A model generated the notes under the pieces. It was not told where the DNA came from. It saw only the letters and a list, made by a program, of their open reading frames with translations, and did not search any database. Position numbers and translations under genes: made by a program. From Methylobacterium phyllostachyos (GTDB taxonomy: Bacteria; Pseudomonadota; Alphaproteobacteria; Rhizobiales; Beijerinckiaceae): a stretch of DNA of 64,000 nucleotides. Where the stretch lies: assembly GCF_900103445.1 (NCBI RefSeq), contig NZ_FNHS01000002.1, positions 186,001 through 250,000 of the forward strand, given 5' to 3'. Position 1 is the first letter of the stretch. Each line of letters begins with the position of its first letter. This document shows positions 21,001 through 28,846 of this stretch, piece by piece.

Positions 21001-21371
21001 TCGCGGTGGACGTCGGAGCACGCGGCCGTGGTGTCCTTGCCGGGGTCCTGCGGACGGGCGCCATGCCACCTCGTCCCAGCACGCCGAAGGGCGCCCTCTA
21101 TCTCGCCGTATCCCGCGATATCGCCGACGACGACCCCCTTGGCACAGTCCTTCGGCTTCTGCAGCGACCGTGGAAGAAGGGCTATCCTCTGCCCATTCGA
21201 CGCGTCGCCGACGTACATGCGCCGCCCTCGTACCTGTCTCTCGACGCAGCGCATCGAGCAGGCGAAGGGTGGGGCCCGCAACTGTGAGACCAAGTTGCCG
21301 ACCACCCGGCCGTGCCGGATGTACTCCGCGGGAAGACGACCCTCGACATCATGCGCGAAAAGATCGAGCAT
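18027..21371 (-). CDS. SF2 DEAD/DEAH helicase with probable C-terminal PD-(D/E)XK nuclease domain
   Basis: About 1114 aa. N-terminal region of unknown fold (1-150), then an SF2 helicase core: PTGSGKTE (177-184, Walker A), DEAH (287-290), QFTATPYRND (motif III region), VCVDMLGEGFDLP and QFIGRFTRSQKG (motifs V/VI). A long middle region follows. Near residues 970-996 the pattern GEVADVVAV...LDVELYHCK looks like a PD-(D/E)XK nuclease active site. Helicase-nuclease fusions of this kind are common in anti-phage islands. The start is uncertain: ATG 21371 is chosen because the sequence after it looks protein-like. Further in-frame starts upstream (ATG 21452, TTG 21521) lack an RBS. Confidence 0.82.
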   Translation of the reverse strand: MLDLFAHDVEGRLPAEYIRHGRVVGNLVSQLRAPPFACSMRCVERQVRGRRMYVGDASNGQRIALLPRSLQKPKDCAKGVVVGDIAGYGEIEGALRRAGTRWHGARPQDPGKDTTAACSDVHREIRETWVDALRLVPEKYDGDELVSPGFRPPQIGAVHAVKAHWIVSNEPATLVMPTGSGKTETMLALLVSEPIERLLVVVPTDALRTQVAGKFADFGVLKRTGCLSADAAYPVVAVMKKAPTTIADAEALFLRAQVVVTTMASMSRLDADIQVRVAELVTHLFVDEAHHIGADTWKALKGRFTQKKRSILQFTATPYRNDNRRVDGKFIFAYPLRRAQEDRLFTKVNYEPIFENRQDRADLAIVGHVGAALARDDAEGFVHLAMARTDTIARAQALLELYRERLPEYPSALVHSKMRPNERAAVLEDLRERRIRIVVCVDMLGEGFDLPRLKIAGLHDRQASETITLQFIGRFTRSQKGLGEATVIAAVSLKDPREWLNALYREDADWNHLLQLRSAYKTERQRRREAFYIGLDNRFDHIPEEAIAPRLSTFVFRTKCDRWEPHALTKLERGRVLVVEEPVVQPELSLVMMVTRHEDKLRWARVISPTNVVYNLIMAHWDADRGLLYVHSSTVEGIQHEIAKLLAGPDVVPLGGEDVFRVLHGFRRVMLTNLGVKETDAKPVRFQLSAGIDITEQLERMTDNRTRVKTNLFGTGFLDEPVFPDEDDDLVEPAKRSIGCSTKGKVWSQDATVHPGEWVDWCRQVGPKIVDETITTEMVLRNVLRPRRQQVRPDGKVPISVEWPESVLQGDEERVELLFDGHAVPLADCDIELTGHEPTGPIAFRVATEAREARFTLDIREGSAVFGQVGQPVRVRRGERERSITDLFREDPVTVRFTDGATLIGADLAESPGDDVPFFDLALMKALDWTGVDLQKESQGPGRDPTSIQHAVIERLKASPVPYELIFDGDGSGEVADVVAVRRQGRTLDVELYHCKYSMKPTAGARVDDLYPVCGQAMKSVRWADPRSRFLHQIRRQEENRRASGGTRIEIGGRALIDDWLTNRRDFTTRFKVVVVQPGYRRSKADVKHLPILGAVSGYLMSTYRIGFEFWANE

Positions 21372-21695
21372 CCTGTGCCGCCCCCTCGGCGACCTGGAAT
21401 CGCTGGCGTTGCGAAGAGGTGAATCCCCCGGGACGGCCCCATCGTCGAGCATGCAAGTCGGTGCTCGGCATTTCAAGGACTTACGACGAGCCGTCCACCT
21501 TTCGTTCGCGTCCGTGGCCAAGCACTGCTGGGGATGAAGGCGGCTTTAACGAACCGGCGTGGCCCCTGACCTATCGCGAAGCCTAGCGCCGCGGCTGCAT
21601 GGTGCCCGAACAGACGTGCGCAGGAAGCCGGTGTGGGCCATTTCGCAGCCGACCGAGCGAAGGTTCACTGACGTTGTCTTGGACCCGTGTCGCGG
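21372..21695. other. 324-bp gap upstream of the SF2 helicase
   Basis: This probably holds the helicase promoter, and part may be an N-terminal extension of the helicase. The 3' end of the phosphoesterase operon abuts it. I see no RNA gene, clear hairpin terminator or repeat. Confidence 0.35.
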
Positions 21696-22502
21696 TCAGG
21701 AAAAGACGGCATCCACAACGTAGCCTGGCACGAAGTCTGTCCGCCCCTCGACGCGGCCGCGCGCGTTGCAGACGACGCGGGTACGACCAATCCAATAGTC
21801 GATGTGCCGGTGCGCGTGCCCATGGACCCACAGGTTCGGGCCGCGCTCCTCGATCAGCCCCGTTAGGTCGGAGGCATAGCACCAAGCGAGGTGGGCGTGC
21901 GGGTCCGCCAAGCTGTCCGGGTGTGGGGCGTGGTGGGTCACCACCACGGTCGGGCCGTCGTGCGGACGGGCGAGCTCGGCGCCGAGGAAGGCGCGGGTCG
22001 CCCGGTGCATGGCGAGGACCTCCTCGGGCTCGATCCGGTCGCGCGAGCGATGCCCGGTGCGGATGCGGCGGTAGTCCACCATGCCGTCGCGGCCCTGGGC
22101 GGTGCGGAAGGCGTGTGTCAGCGAGAAGGAGCCGAGCCGGAAGTCGGTCCACAGGGTGCCGCCCAGGAAGCGGATGCCGTCGAGCAGTACGGCATCGTCG
22201 ATCAGCAGATGGATGCCGAGCGCGGCGGCCCGGTCCCGTCCCCGGGCGACCTGATCGTGGATGGTGTAGCGCTCTTCCCCGCGGTCCCACCAGAAGTCGT
22301 GGTTTCCCGGGACGTAGACGACCGGCACGCCGGGCAGGCGCTCGCCGAGCCAATCGAGCGCGCGTGCTAGCGGCATGTGCACGTCGCCGGCGACCACCGC
22401 CACGTCGAAGCCGTCCGGCGGCTCGTGGGCGGCCGGGTCCCAAGCGTTCTCCGGGCAGTCCTGGTGCAGGTCGCTGAAGACCCAGAGCCTGCGAGTGGTC
22501 AT
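21696..22502 (-). CDS. Calcineurin-like metallophosphoesterase (268 aa)
   Basis: A dinuclear-metal phosphoesterase. All family motifs are present in order: FSDLHQD, VVAGDVH, VPGNHDFWWDR, VVTHHAPHPDS and VHGHAHRHIDY. It starts at ATG 22502, which overlaps the stop of the upstream phosphoesterase gene as ATGA, so the pair is translationally coupled. The substrate is unknown. The family includes nucleases, nucleotide hydrolases and protein phosphatases. There is no signal peptide, so it acts in the cytoplasm. Confidence 0.88.
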   Translation of the reverse strand: MTTRRLWVFSDLHQDCPENAWDPAAHEPPDGFDVAVVAGDVHMPLARALDWLGERLPGVPVVYVPGNHDFWWDRGEERYTIHDQVARGRDRAAALGIHLLIDDAVLLDGIRFLGGTLWTDFRLGSFSLTHAFRTAQGRDGMVDYRRIRTGHRSRDRIEPEEVLAMHRATRAFLGAELARPHDGPTVVVTHHAPHPDSLADPHAHLAWCYASDLTGLIEERGPNLWVHGHAHRHIDYWIGRTRVVCNARGRVEGRTDFVPGYVVDAVFS

Positions 22503-23053
22503 GGCCCATCCTCCAACGAGCGGGCGTTCTCGTGCAGACGGACGCGGATCTCGTCGAGGGTAACGGGCCGGAAGCCGAAGCAATCGACGCCGACGTCGGT
22601 GCTGGTGGCGGTACCCGGCAGCGTCCCATGGGAATGGCCGTAGATGTGCAGGTCACCGCGGTGCATGCGAGGCCAGACCCGGCAGGCGTAGTGAAAAAGG
22701 AACAGCCCGACGGTGGTGCCGGTCGCGGGGTCGGGCACCGCCACCCGAGCGACATCGAAGATCCCGTCCCAGGGCAGGCGTACCGAGATGCGGTCATGGT
22801 TGCCCCGGACGAGGAAGCGGTATCTCCCCCTGAGACGACCGAAAACGGAGCGTGCGTAGTCCTCGCTGCAGCGGTAGGAGAAGTCGCCGAGGTGCCAGAC
22901 GGTGTCCTCCGGCCGAACGGCGGCGTTCCACCGCGCGATCAACGTCTCGTCGTGCGCCTCGATGGAAGCGAACGTACGGGGGGACTGCATCCTGGGTGAG
23001 AGGATGGCTCGGTGGCCGAAATGCGTATCGGAAACGAAGAGGTGACGTGACAC
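22499..23053 (-). CDS. Calcineurin-like phosphoesterase (184 aa)
   Basis: The second, smaller metallophosphoesterase of a coupled pair. Motifs: FVSDTHFGHRAIL, VWHLGDFSYR, LVRGNHDR, and GHSHGTLPG near the C-terminus. GTG 23053 is chosen because GAGG lies 5 nt upstream and the first motif follows at once (MSRHLFVSDTHFGH). The frame reaches 23110 but the extra residues are not conserved-looking. This type (HLFVSDTHFGH) is common on phages and plasmids. Substrate unknown. Confidence 0.85.
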   Translation of the reverse strand: MSRHLFVSDTHFGHRAILSPRMQSPRTFASIEAHDETLIARWNAAVRPEDTVWHLGDFSYRCSEDYARSVFGRLRGRYRFLVRGNHDRISVRLPWDGIFDVARVAVPDPATGTTVGLFLFHYACRVWPRMHRGDLHIYGHSHGTLPGTATSTDVGVDCFGFRPVTLDEIRVRLHENARSLEDGP

Positions 23054-23118
23054 GTGAGCCTCGCGGGTTGCGGAGGCTCGCCACGCGGACGGCGGCACTC
23101 CGGCGATCAATCGGTCGG
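23054..23118. repeat. Duplicated leader sequence, copy 1
   Basis: About 50-65 bp shared with 40032-40098 (strong match from GCGGAGGCTCG through CGGCACTCCGGCGAT, then CGGGT/GGGTCGGT). It sits immediately upstream of the 184-aa phosphoesterase start and includes its RBS. It contains the hairpin arms GAGCCTC/GAGGCTC. Confidence 0.55.
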
Positions 23119-23256
23119 GTGCTGGCTCGCGTGTTTCATGAAAGTCACTCCAAAGGAACGCCTACCGTGTCGGGTCCGTGGCGTCGGCGCAACCCCAGAC
23201 CCGATGGATCCACATCCGAACCCCTAGGTCGCCGGACAAGCGGCTCCGCTCTCCGC

Positions 23257-23404
23257 TCAAGCTTTGATGAGGTCGCCGAAGCCGGCGTGGGTCCCGGGGA
23301 CGGGCTTGCGCCCCTTGTCGGTTTTCCAGCCCCAGCCCACAAGGTCGTCGTGGGCCATGTGATCGACGATCTGGTCCAGGGTTTTGCCGCCGTTGCGTCC
23401 CGCA
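23257..23404 (-). pseudogene. C-terminal gene remnant
   Basis: On the minus strand a protein-like C-terminus of about 48 residues is readable (GKTLDQIVDHMAHDDLVGWG, then WKTDKGRKPVPGTHAGFGDLIKA and a stop). A TAA in the same frame sits just upstream and there is no start. It looks like the tail of a lost gene. The rest of the 23119-23477 gap holds nothing else I can recognise, apart from the switch to AT-rich DNA near 23405. Confidence 0.4.
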
Positions 23405-23477
23405 CTTTAACTATCGACATATTTTACTATAAAATTATTAAGAAGCCGCCAATACCGCCATGCGGCGATACTTTTCA

Positions 23478-24560
23478 TCATTTAAAATAGTCTTTGACAA
23501 ACTTGAAGCTAAGCTGCTTCGCGCCGGATTTCTTCGCAAGATATTTCTCAATATCGCCAAATATAACTTCCGGCGACTTCAAGTCAACGTCCGTATATAT
23601 AAGCGCAAAAACGCCATGCTTACGGAAGAAGTCCTTATGTTTTGACATTTCCTTGTCAAAGTTGGCAGATGCCTCTTCGTTGACTTCTTTCTGGGTTTTT
23701 GTTTTGACCCCGGTCAATTTCCCATGGGTTGACCACGGCGACAATTCGAAGCCAACTTTGTCCATGGTGGCCGGATCGATTACGGCGAAGTCCAAGCGAT
23801 ACTTATGTTTTGGCACTCGTCCATCGTAACGCAATTCCGGTAATAAAAGTGGGACATCCTTTGGGGCATCGGCCGCCTTCACATATTCGACGTAGAGTTC
23901 GGCAATTGCCCTTTGATGAGGCGAGGCAGTTCCTCGAACCATGCTATGCTCGAAGAAGTTTAGATAGTCATTTGCAGTTGTGAACGTGATCCGCTTATCT
24001 TTGTCCGGAATGACAAGTCCTGTTTGCAAAACGTGCCCAATAGTCCAGTATTTCGGCTTGAAACTCCTGATTTCGCTCTTATCGTTCTCCCAATGGCCAT
24101 TTACAAATCTAGGCGAAACTAGAAGGCCGTAGTCAGCGTGGTTTTGGCCGATCCAGATTTCTGCTTCATCGACAGTTGGGCGACGCTTATGTAGCTCGTC
24201 GTAGTGTTTTAAGTAGGAGCGCCTCAAAAATATATCCAGATACTCCTGCATAGCTGGTGATGATTTGATGATATTGAAAAGTTGATCGTGCGAATTTTCA
24301 AATATGCCCTTAGACCGGGCTTTGTCGAAACCATCCATCCATAGAAGGGTGTAATGCTCTGGACTGTTTATTATCTCATTCTTTAGATCAATAAATTCGT
24401 CGGTACGGTGACCAATCGTCGCGTTTAACGACTGCAGGTGTGGAAATTTAGTCTGCGCTAAGACTGATGGTAGAAGATCCTGTAGTTGCTTTGACATTGT
24501 CGCAATCATCTTGTTGCGGGCTGTCTTCGCTGGGTCCCTCTTGGTTGGGGCTTTTGCCAT
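23478..24560 (-). CDS. AT-rich gene, candidate PD-(D/E)XK nuclease
   Basis: About 360 aa from ATG 24560 (GTG 24593 is also possible). Codon use is strikingly AT-rich compared with all neighbours, a sign of recent transfer from a different host. It is Lys-rich. The C-terminal third holds a nuclease-like pattern: LLLPELRYDGR, KHKYRLDFAVIDP and KVGFELSPWSTHG, where E, D and E-x-S could form a PD-(D/E)XK-type centre. LSFKFVKDYFK ends the protein. I do not recognise a named family with certainty. It lies between a phosphoesterase pair and the GTPase conflict operon, so defence is plausible. Confidence 0.7.
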   Translation of the reverse strand: MAKAPTKRDPAKTARNKMIATMSKQLQDLLPSVLAQTKFPHLQSLNATIGHRTDEFIDLKNEIINSPEHYTLLWMDGFDKARSKGIFENSHDQLFNIIKSSPAMQEYLDIFLRRSYLKHYDELHKRRPTVDEAEIWIGQNHADYGLLVSPRFVNGHWENDKSEIRSFKPKYWTIGHVLQTGLVIPDKDKRITFTTANDYLNFFEHSMVRGTASPHQRAIAELYVEYVKAADAPKDVPLLLPELRYDGRVPKHKYRLDFAVIDPATMDKVGFELSPWSTHGKLTGVKTKTQKEVNEEASANFDKEMSKHKDFFRKHGVFALIYTDVDLKSPEVIFGDIEKYLAKKSGAKQLSFKFVKDYFK

Positions 24561-24926
24561 CTGTTTGGTCGCCAATTTCCGCTGTTCCCACACCCATTCT
24601 CGCGTGCCGCAAACCTTAACTCAAGGCCGGAAACGAGGCGGGACTCCCCTATGCCGAGCGTGATAGCGCGGACCAGTATCCATAATGACCAAAGCTTTCG
24701 CTTGCTCCTGACCAGCGAAGCGCAAAACTTTTTCTTACCATTGGCCCAATCAATACCTAGCATCGCATGCTATTTTTTGATCAATGCAGTCCCGCGGCGC
24801 ATCTTCACTGACTGCAGTGGATACGTGAGGATGCCTTGGGACGCTTGGGGGGGTGCACAGGCCACGATGGTCAGCCCGGCGCGACGGCGGGAGCCGCCAT
24901 CTGACCGGAGACCGGATGCCCCGGGT
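24561..24926. other. 366-bp gap between the AT-rich gene and GAP1
   Basis: Base composition moves from AT-rich (to about 24790) to GC-rich, so the edge of the AT-rich insertion lies near here. It should carry the promoter of the AT-rich gene. I see no RNA gene or strong hairpin, and no terminator for the GTPase operon that ends at 24927. Confidence 0.35.
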
Positions 24927-26975
24927 TCAGTCGAGGGCAAGCTCAACAATCTTAAGTTTCAGCTTCTCCGGCCGGTCGACGCACTTGAGATGTCGCCTAA
25001 CATCCTTGAGAAAAGTTCGTCCACCGTACCGGTCTGCGGTCTCTTCGACGAGCGCAACGAAGTCGCCGTCATCCTCCAGCAGGTGCAGGTAGACCGATGG
25101 CGAGCCGCGTTTATCGATGAAAAGGTCGGACACGGCACGCCGCAGGCGTTTACACATATCCCATCTGTGAACGTAGGAGCCCGGAAGCTTGTTGTCCAAC
25201 ATGGAGCGAGCCGCCGGCGGGAGGGCACCGCGCTTGGCCACTTCGTAGATGCCAGGAAGGGCGAGCGCCGCGAGTTCGATAGGTTGTCTCGTCCGCCAGC
25301 CCAGTGCCCTGCAAAAGCTGAAAGCCATGACGAAGGTTTTGTCGCCGAAGGTTTCATCCTTCGGCAGCCCCTCCAAGGCGGCCAGCCATGGGTCCGCGCC
25401 GTAGTCGTTGAAGATCTGGTCCGGCCACGTGGCATGGCAGATGGCTTCCAGCGCCGGCGCGGACGTGACGAGGCCGGCGGACAGATCCGACGTGATCAGG
25501 CCGATATCGTCGCAGAGTTGGCGCACGAGGTTGGAAGCATACAACCTGTCGGGCAGCTCGCCGCCTCGCGCTAGGTCTTTGAGGACCTTCCAGAACGCGC
25601 GCCCGTCGACCCTGCGCAACCGACGTACGTCGACGTCGCTCCGACCGGACCGCAGCAAGGCCCCTATCACGACCTCCTTACCAGCATCGTCCAGTTGTCC
25701 CGCCAGAGACAGGAGCGCACCCACGTCCGGGTAGTTCGACACGAAGCGGCTGTCCGCCAACAAGTCACGGCGACGGTCTAGGAGCGTGCGGGCGAACGAG
25801 GCATCGTCAATCGCTGCCTCAACGAGATTCCTCGTGCTCGCGAGGTCGATGACCTGCGAAGCGAAGTCCATCTCGCCCGGCGTGCCTTCGGCCATGGCCA
25901 GCAGCCGGCCGCGTTCCGTCCGGACCAGACGGTGTCCCAGTCGCCGCGCGGCCTCTTTCCGCTCGGCGCTATCGAAGAGGTCCAGCCGGTCCAGGAAGGC
26001 CGCGACTGCCCGGGAGGACGCGTCGTCCGCGGCGAGGACGGCGCGCCTGATCACGCCGAGCCTAATCCGGTCGGGCAAGGAACCGACGGCAGGGTGTTCC
26101 AGCGTCTCCATCGCCTCGTCCTGGGGGACGGACGGTGCGCCCCGCAGGAAGCAGAACAGGGTCGCCAAAGGCACGAACGCCTCGCGTCCCTCAACCAGCA
26201 CCGGTCCGCATTCGTCGAAGAACGTCGAGAGCTCCGATGACGAGCCGATGAGGTCGTCGACCGCCGGGTCGAGCCAAGGAGCCTGGGTGATCCTCAGCTT
26301 TCGCACGTCGAGCGACGACTTGAGCACCGAGGCGGGGTTCCTGAGGCCCTTGCGCGTCACCTGGAGATCGAACTGTAAACCATCCGCGGAGCGGTCCGCC
26401 GCGACCGACGTGCAGAATCGGAAGCGGGCCTTCAGCGCCGTCCATTGCTGGGACCATACGCCCGTGACGATGGCCGTGGCCGACTGATCCGCGTCCGTGA
26501 AAAAGACCCCTTTCGTCGGGTGGGCGTAGAGGGCCGAGAGGATTGACCTGACGAGCGCCTCCTGAGCCGGTCGTATGGGGGTGACGGCCTTACCGTGCAG
26601 CCTCCGGGACAGCGGCACCTTATAGGGCTCGTAGAAGCCAGCCTCGGGCCGGGCGAAGAGCTCGTCCGGGAAGGCATGGCGCGCAATAGCGTCGAGTCGG
26701 TCCGCCTTGATGATGAGAGAGTGCGTCCATACGCATCCCGGCCTGCGCATCTCCGGGGCGAGCCATGTTTTCGCCAGGACATAATACCCGCTCACCGGCA
26801 GGGGATATCCGGTGATGTAGCCCTCCTCGCCGATTATCCCCCCCGACCCAGCAAGGTCGCTCAGGACGAGCATCGTCCGAGCGTCCCGCTTGTCGAGGCG
26901 GATCGACGAGGCCAGGAGGGTATGCCCCTCGGCGTAGCCATGGATCGCCTGATGGATCTCAGCACCGTCACGCAT
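24927..26975 (-). CDS. GAP1, GTPase-associated protein 1 (conflict-system component)
   Basis: A 682-aa protein. The N-terminus carries the hallmark of GAP1-N1 domains (IHQAIHGYAEGHTLLASS, residues 7-24), followed by DLAGSGG and PVSGYYVLAKTWLAPEMRRPG, then long helical middle and C-terminal regions. GAP1 proteins were described computationally as partners of paired GTPases in NTP-dependent conflict systems (Aravind group). The biochemical role is not known; the N-terminal domain may be a sensor or effector. ATG 26975 overlaps the stop of the first GTPase as TGATG, so it is the fifth coupled gene of the operon. Confidence 0.82.
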   Translation of the reverse strand: MRDGAEIHQAIHGYAEGHTLLASSIRLDKRDARTMLVLSDLAGSGGIIGEEGYITGYPLPVSGYYVLAKTWLAPEMRRPGCVWTHSLIIKADRLDAIARHAFPDELFARPEAGFYEPYKVPLSRRLHGKAVTPIRPAQEALVRSILSALYAHPTKGVFFTDADQSATAIVTGVWSQQWTALKARFRFCTSVAADRSADGLQFDLQVTRKGLRNPASVLKSSLDVRKLRITQAPWLDPAVDDLIGSSSELSTFFDECGPVLVEGREAFVPLATLFCFLRGAPSVPQDEAMETLEHPAVGSLPDRIRLGVIRRAVLAADDASSRAVAAFLDRLDLFDSAERKEAARRLGHRLVRTERGRLLAMAEGTPGEMDFASQVIDLASTRNLVEAAIDDASFARTLLDRRRDLLADSRFVSNYPDVGALLSLAGQLDDAGKEVVIGALLRSGRSDVDVRRLRRVDGRAFWKVLKDLARGGELPDRLYASNLVRQLCDDIGLITSDLSAGLVTSAPALEAICHATWPDQIFNDYGADPWLAALEGLPKDETFGDKTFVMAFSFCRALGWRTRQPIELAALALPGIYEVAKRGALPPAARSMLDNKLPGSYVHRWDMCKRLRRAVSDLFIDKRGSPSVYLHLLEDDGDFVALVEETADRYGGRTFLKDVRRHLKCVDRPEKLKLKIVELALD

Positions 26976-27832
26976 CAGCCGAGGACCCAGGCCAAGGGCT
27001 CCGTGAGGTCGTTGGACTGCCCGTCGGAGCCGACCACCTTGATCCGCTCGGCCAAGGTAGAAAGCTCCCGCAGCCGGTCGACGTTCGGGGCGCGGGGCTT
27101 GCGGTCGTCGGCAGGATCGAACTCGCCTCCTTGCGCGCTCACTCCGTAGACGCGCCAGTCCCAGCCTGCGAGGTTCTGCCGCATGTACTGCGCGAGCAGC
27201 GGCATCCGCCCGGCGAGAAATTCCTCTGGGCTCGTACCTTCCTCTTCGGCGCGGTCCCAGGCCGAGACAACGATGGCCACGCGCCTGTGCTTCTCCTCGA
27301 ACGGCTGCGAGCGGAGCGCGTCCAAAAGTCCCACGAGTTGCACCTGGGTCGGCGCGGTTTCGGCGTCCCAAGCAACCGGCTCGCCCGCGGTCAGCGTTTC
27401 GCCGACAAGCCTAGCTAGGTTCGCGGCGTCGCGGATGTAGGCGACCTGCGCGATTTTGTCGGCGTTGACGAACAGCAGGAGCCCGGACGATGCGAGGTGC
27501 CCGTACACATCCTTACTGCAGGTCCGGTCCACCCACATGCGGACGAAGGTCTCGCCGGCGAGATCCGGGAAGGTCACGGATACCGGTTCGTCCGCCGGCC
27601 CCGACATATGAAGCGTGACCACCCGGATGCCCGGCAGTGTCCGCTCCTGCTCGTGGGCGGACCGCCAGCGCCTGGCGATCTCCGTAAGATACGAGCGGTC
27701 ACCGGCCCCCAGCTCCCGAAAGCGGAGGGCGGCGTCCCGCGGCCGCTCGTTCAGGATGGCCCAGAGAGCCGCCAAGTAGGTGGTTTTCCCCGAGCCGGGC
27801 AACCCGATGATGGTGACCGCGCTTTCAGGCAT
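26975..27832 (-). CDS. Conflict-system GTPase 1 (DO-GTPase1-like)
   Basis: A 285-aa P-loop GTPase. G1/Walker A is GLPGSGKT (10-17) and the switch-II motif is DLAG (90-93), followed by GET. A later strand (VAIVVSAWDRAEEEG) stands where the base-specificity motif is expected. It is of the double-GTPase family found with GAP1. Its ATG abuts the TAG of the second GTPase with no gap, and its stop overlaps the GAP1 start. Pairs of different GTPases in one operon are the defining feature of these systems. They are thought to gate an effector in response to invasion, which is inferred and not shown. Confidence 0.82.
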   Translation of the reverse strand: MPESAVTIIGLPGSGKTTYLAALWAILNERPRDAALRFRELGAGDRSYLTEIARRWRSAHEQERTLPGIRVVTLHMSGPADEPVSVTFPDLAGETFVRMWVDRTCSKDVYGHLASSGLLLFVNADKIAQVAYIRDAANLARLVGETLTAGEPVAWDAETAPTQVQLVGLLDALRSQPFEEKHRRVAIVVSAWDRAEEEGTSPEEFLAGRMPLLAQYMRQNLAGWDWRVYGVSAQGGEFDPADDRKPRAPNVDRLRELSTLAERIKVVGSDGQSNDLTEPLAWVLG

Positions 27833-28846
27833 CTACGCCTCCTCGTACGGCAGGAGGACATCAATCAAGCGTCGGGGAGCGTAACGCCTGCGGATGTATG
27901 GGGCGGGTCGCCTGCCCCTAGCCCAGCATTCGAGTAAATCGGGCAACCCCTCGCCCTGCCTTACGCCCGCGACCTTGGGCGAGGCGGCTGTTCTGTAGGG
28001 GGAAACGCCTGCCACATGCATTGAGAAATGGTCGTGTACGCGGGCGACCAAGCGGTCGAAATCTGCAAGCGCACGCGTAGCGTTCCCGCCGTCCATGACG
28101 GCGTCGAGCTTGGTCAGGACGAGGGCGAGGTGTGGCTTCCGCGCGAGCAGGCCGACCTCCGCGAAAACCTGGAGGGTTGCGATGACTTCCTCGGGGACTT
28201 CGTATCGGCTGCTCGGGTTCACAATGCGTTGGCCGTCGACGAGCATGGTCAGCACGTCCGCCCTGGCGACCTCGAAGAACTCCTCCGGGCGCGGGTGGGT
28301 GTCGACGACGCCCTTGTAATCCTCCCCCCAACGGTCGGCGATCAGCACCTTCCTTTTTCCAAGCCGGTACGGTGTGCCTAGCGTCAGTTCGAAGAACTTG
28401 GCGGGACCGGACAGCGTCCGCTCGCTGTCGGGCTCATCCAGGCCGCTTTCCAGCCGGGCGCCATGACAGACCTCCTCGAAGGCATGCAGCGTCTTCGAGC
28501 CGGCGAACTCGAAGGGGCCGACCGGGCCCTGCAGGAACAGCTCGTACAGGCCCGCGATAAGGCTCGTCTTGCCGGCGGCGCTGGGACCTACGATGGCGAC
28601 GACGCTGGCCTCGAACTCCCGGAGATGGGCCGCCGCCTCGGCGGACGCGAGCCGGACCGCCTCCTCGATGGCCTCCAGGTCGTCCTCCTCGGCGAGGACC
28701 GCCCCACCGGAGGCACCGGCCTCCTGTACATCGTGGGCGGTTTCGTAATAGGGGCACTCCTGAAGGCTACGGCCCTCCGCGCACGATCCGTCGATGCGGA
28801 CGTTGCACTCGGCGTTGCTGCAGGAATGGACGGCAACCGCGGTCAT
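27833..28846 (-). CDS. Conflict-system GTPase 2 with N-terminal Cys cluster (DO-GTPase2-like)
   Basis: 337 aa. The first 35 residues hold four cysteines (C9, C14, C22, C31), likely one zinc site. The GTPase domain has G1 GPSAAGKT (87-94), a switch-II position DRWG (171-174) and the clear guanine-specificity motif TKLD (245-248). The arginine-rich tail (RRRYAPRRLIDVLLPYEE) may bind nucleic acid or a partner. It overlaps the upstream GASH gene as ATGA and the downstream GTPase gene directly follows. The zinc cluster plus GTPase layout matches the second GTPase of GAP1 systems. Confidence 0.82.
   Translation of the reverse strand: MTAVAVHSCSNAECNVRIDGSCAEGRSLQECPYYETAHDVQEAGASGGAVLAEEDDLEAIEEAVRLASAEAAAHLREFEASVVAIVGPSAAGKTSLIAGLYELFLQGPVGPFEFAGSKTLHAFEEVCHGARLESGLDEPDSERTLSGPAKFFELTLGTPYRLGKRKVLIADRWGEDYKGVVDTHPRPEEFFEVARADVLTMLVDGQRIVNPSSRYEVPEEVIATLQVFAEVGLLARKPHLALVLTKLDAVMDGGNATRALADFDRLVARVHDHFSMHVAGVSPYRTAASPKVAGVRQGEGLPDLLECWARGRRPAPYIRRRYAPRRLIDVLLPYEEA

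Noticed and set aside
23145..23420. A 91-codon minus-strand frame between the phosphoesterase and the AT-rich gene
   Set aside because: It is the wrong frame relative to the readable protein remnant at 23257-23404, and its composition is not protein-like.
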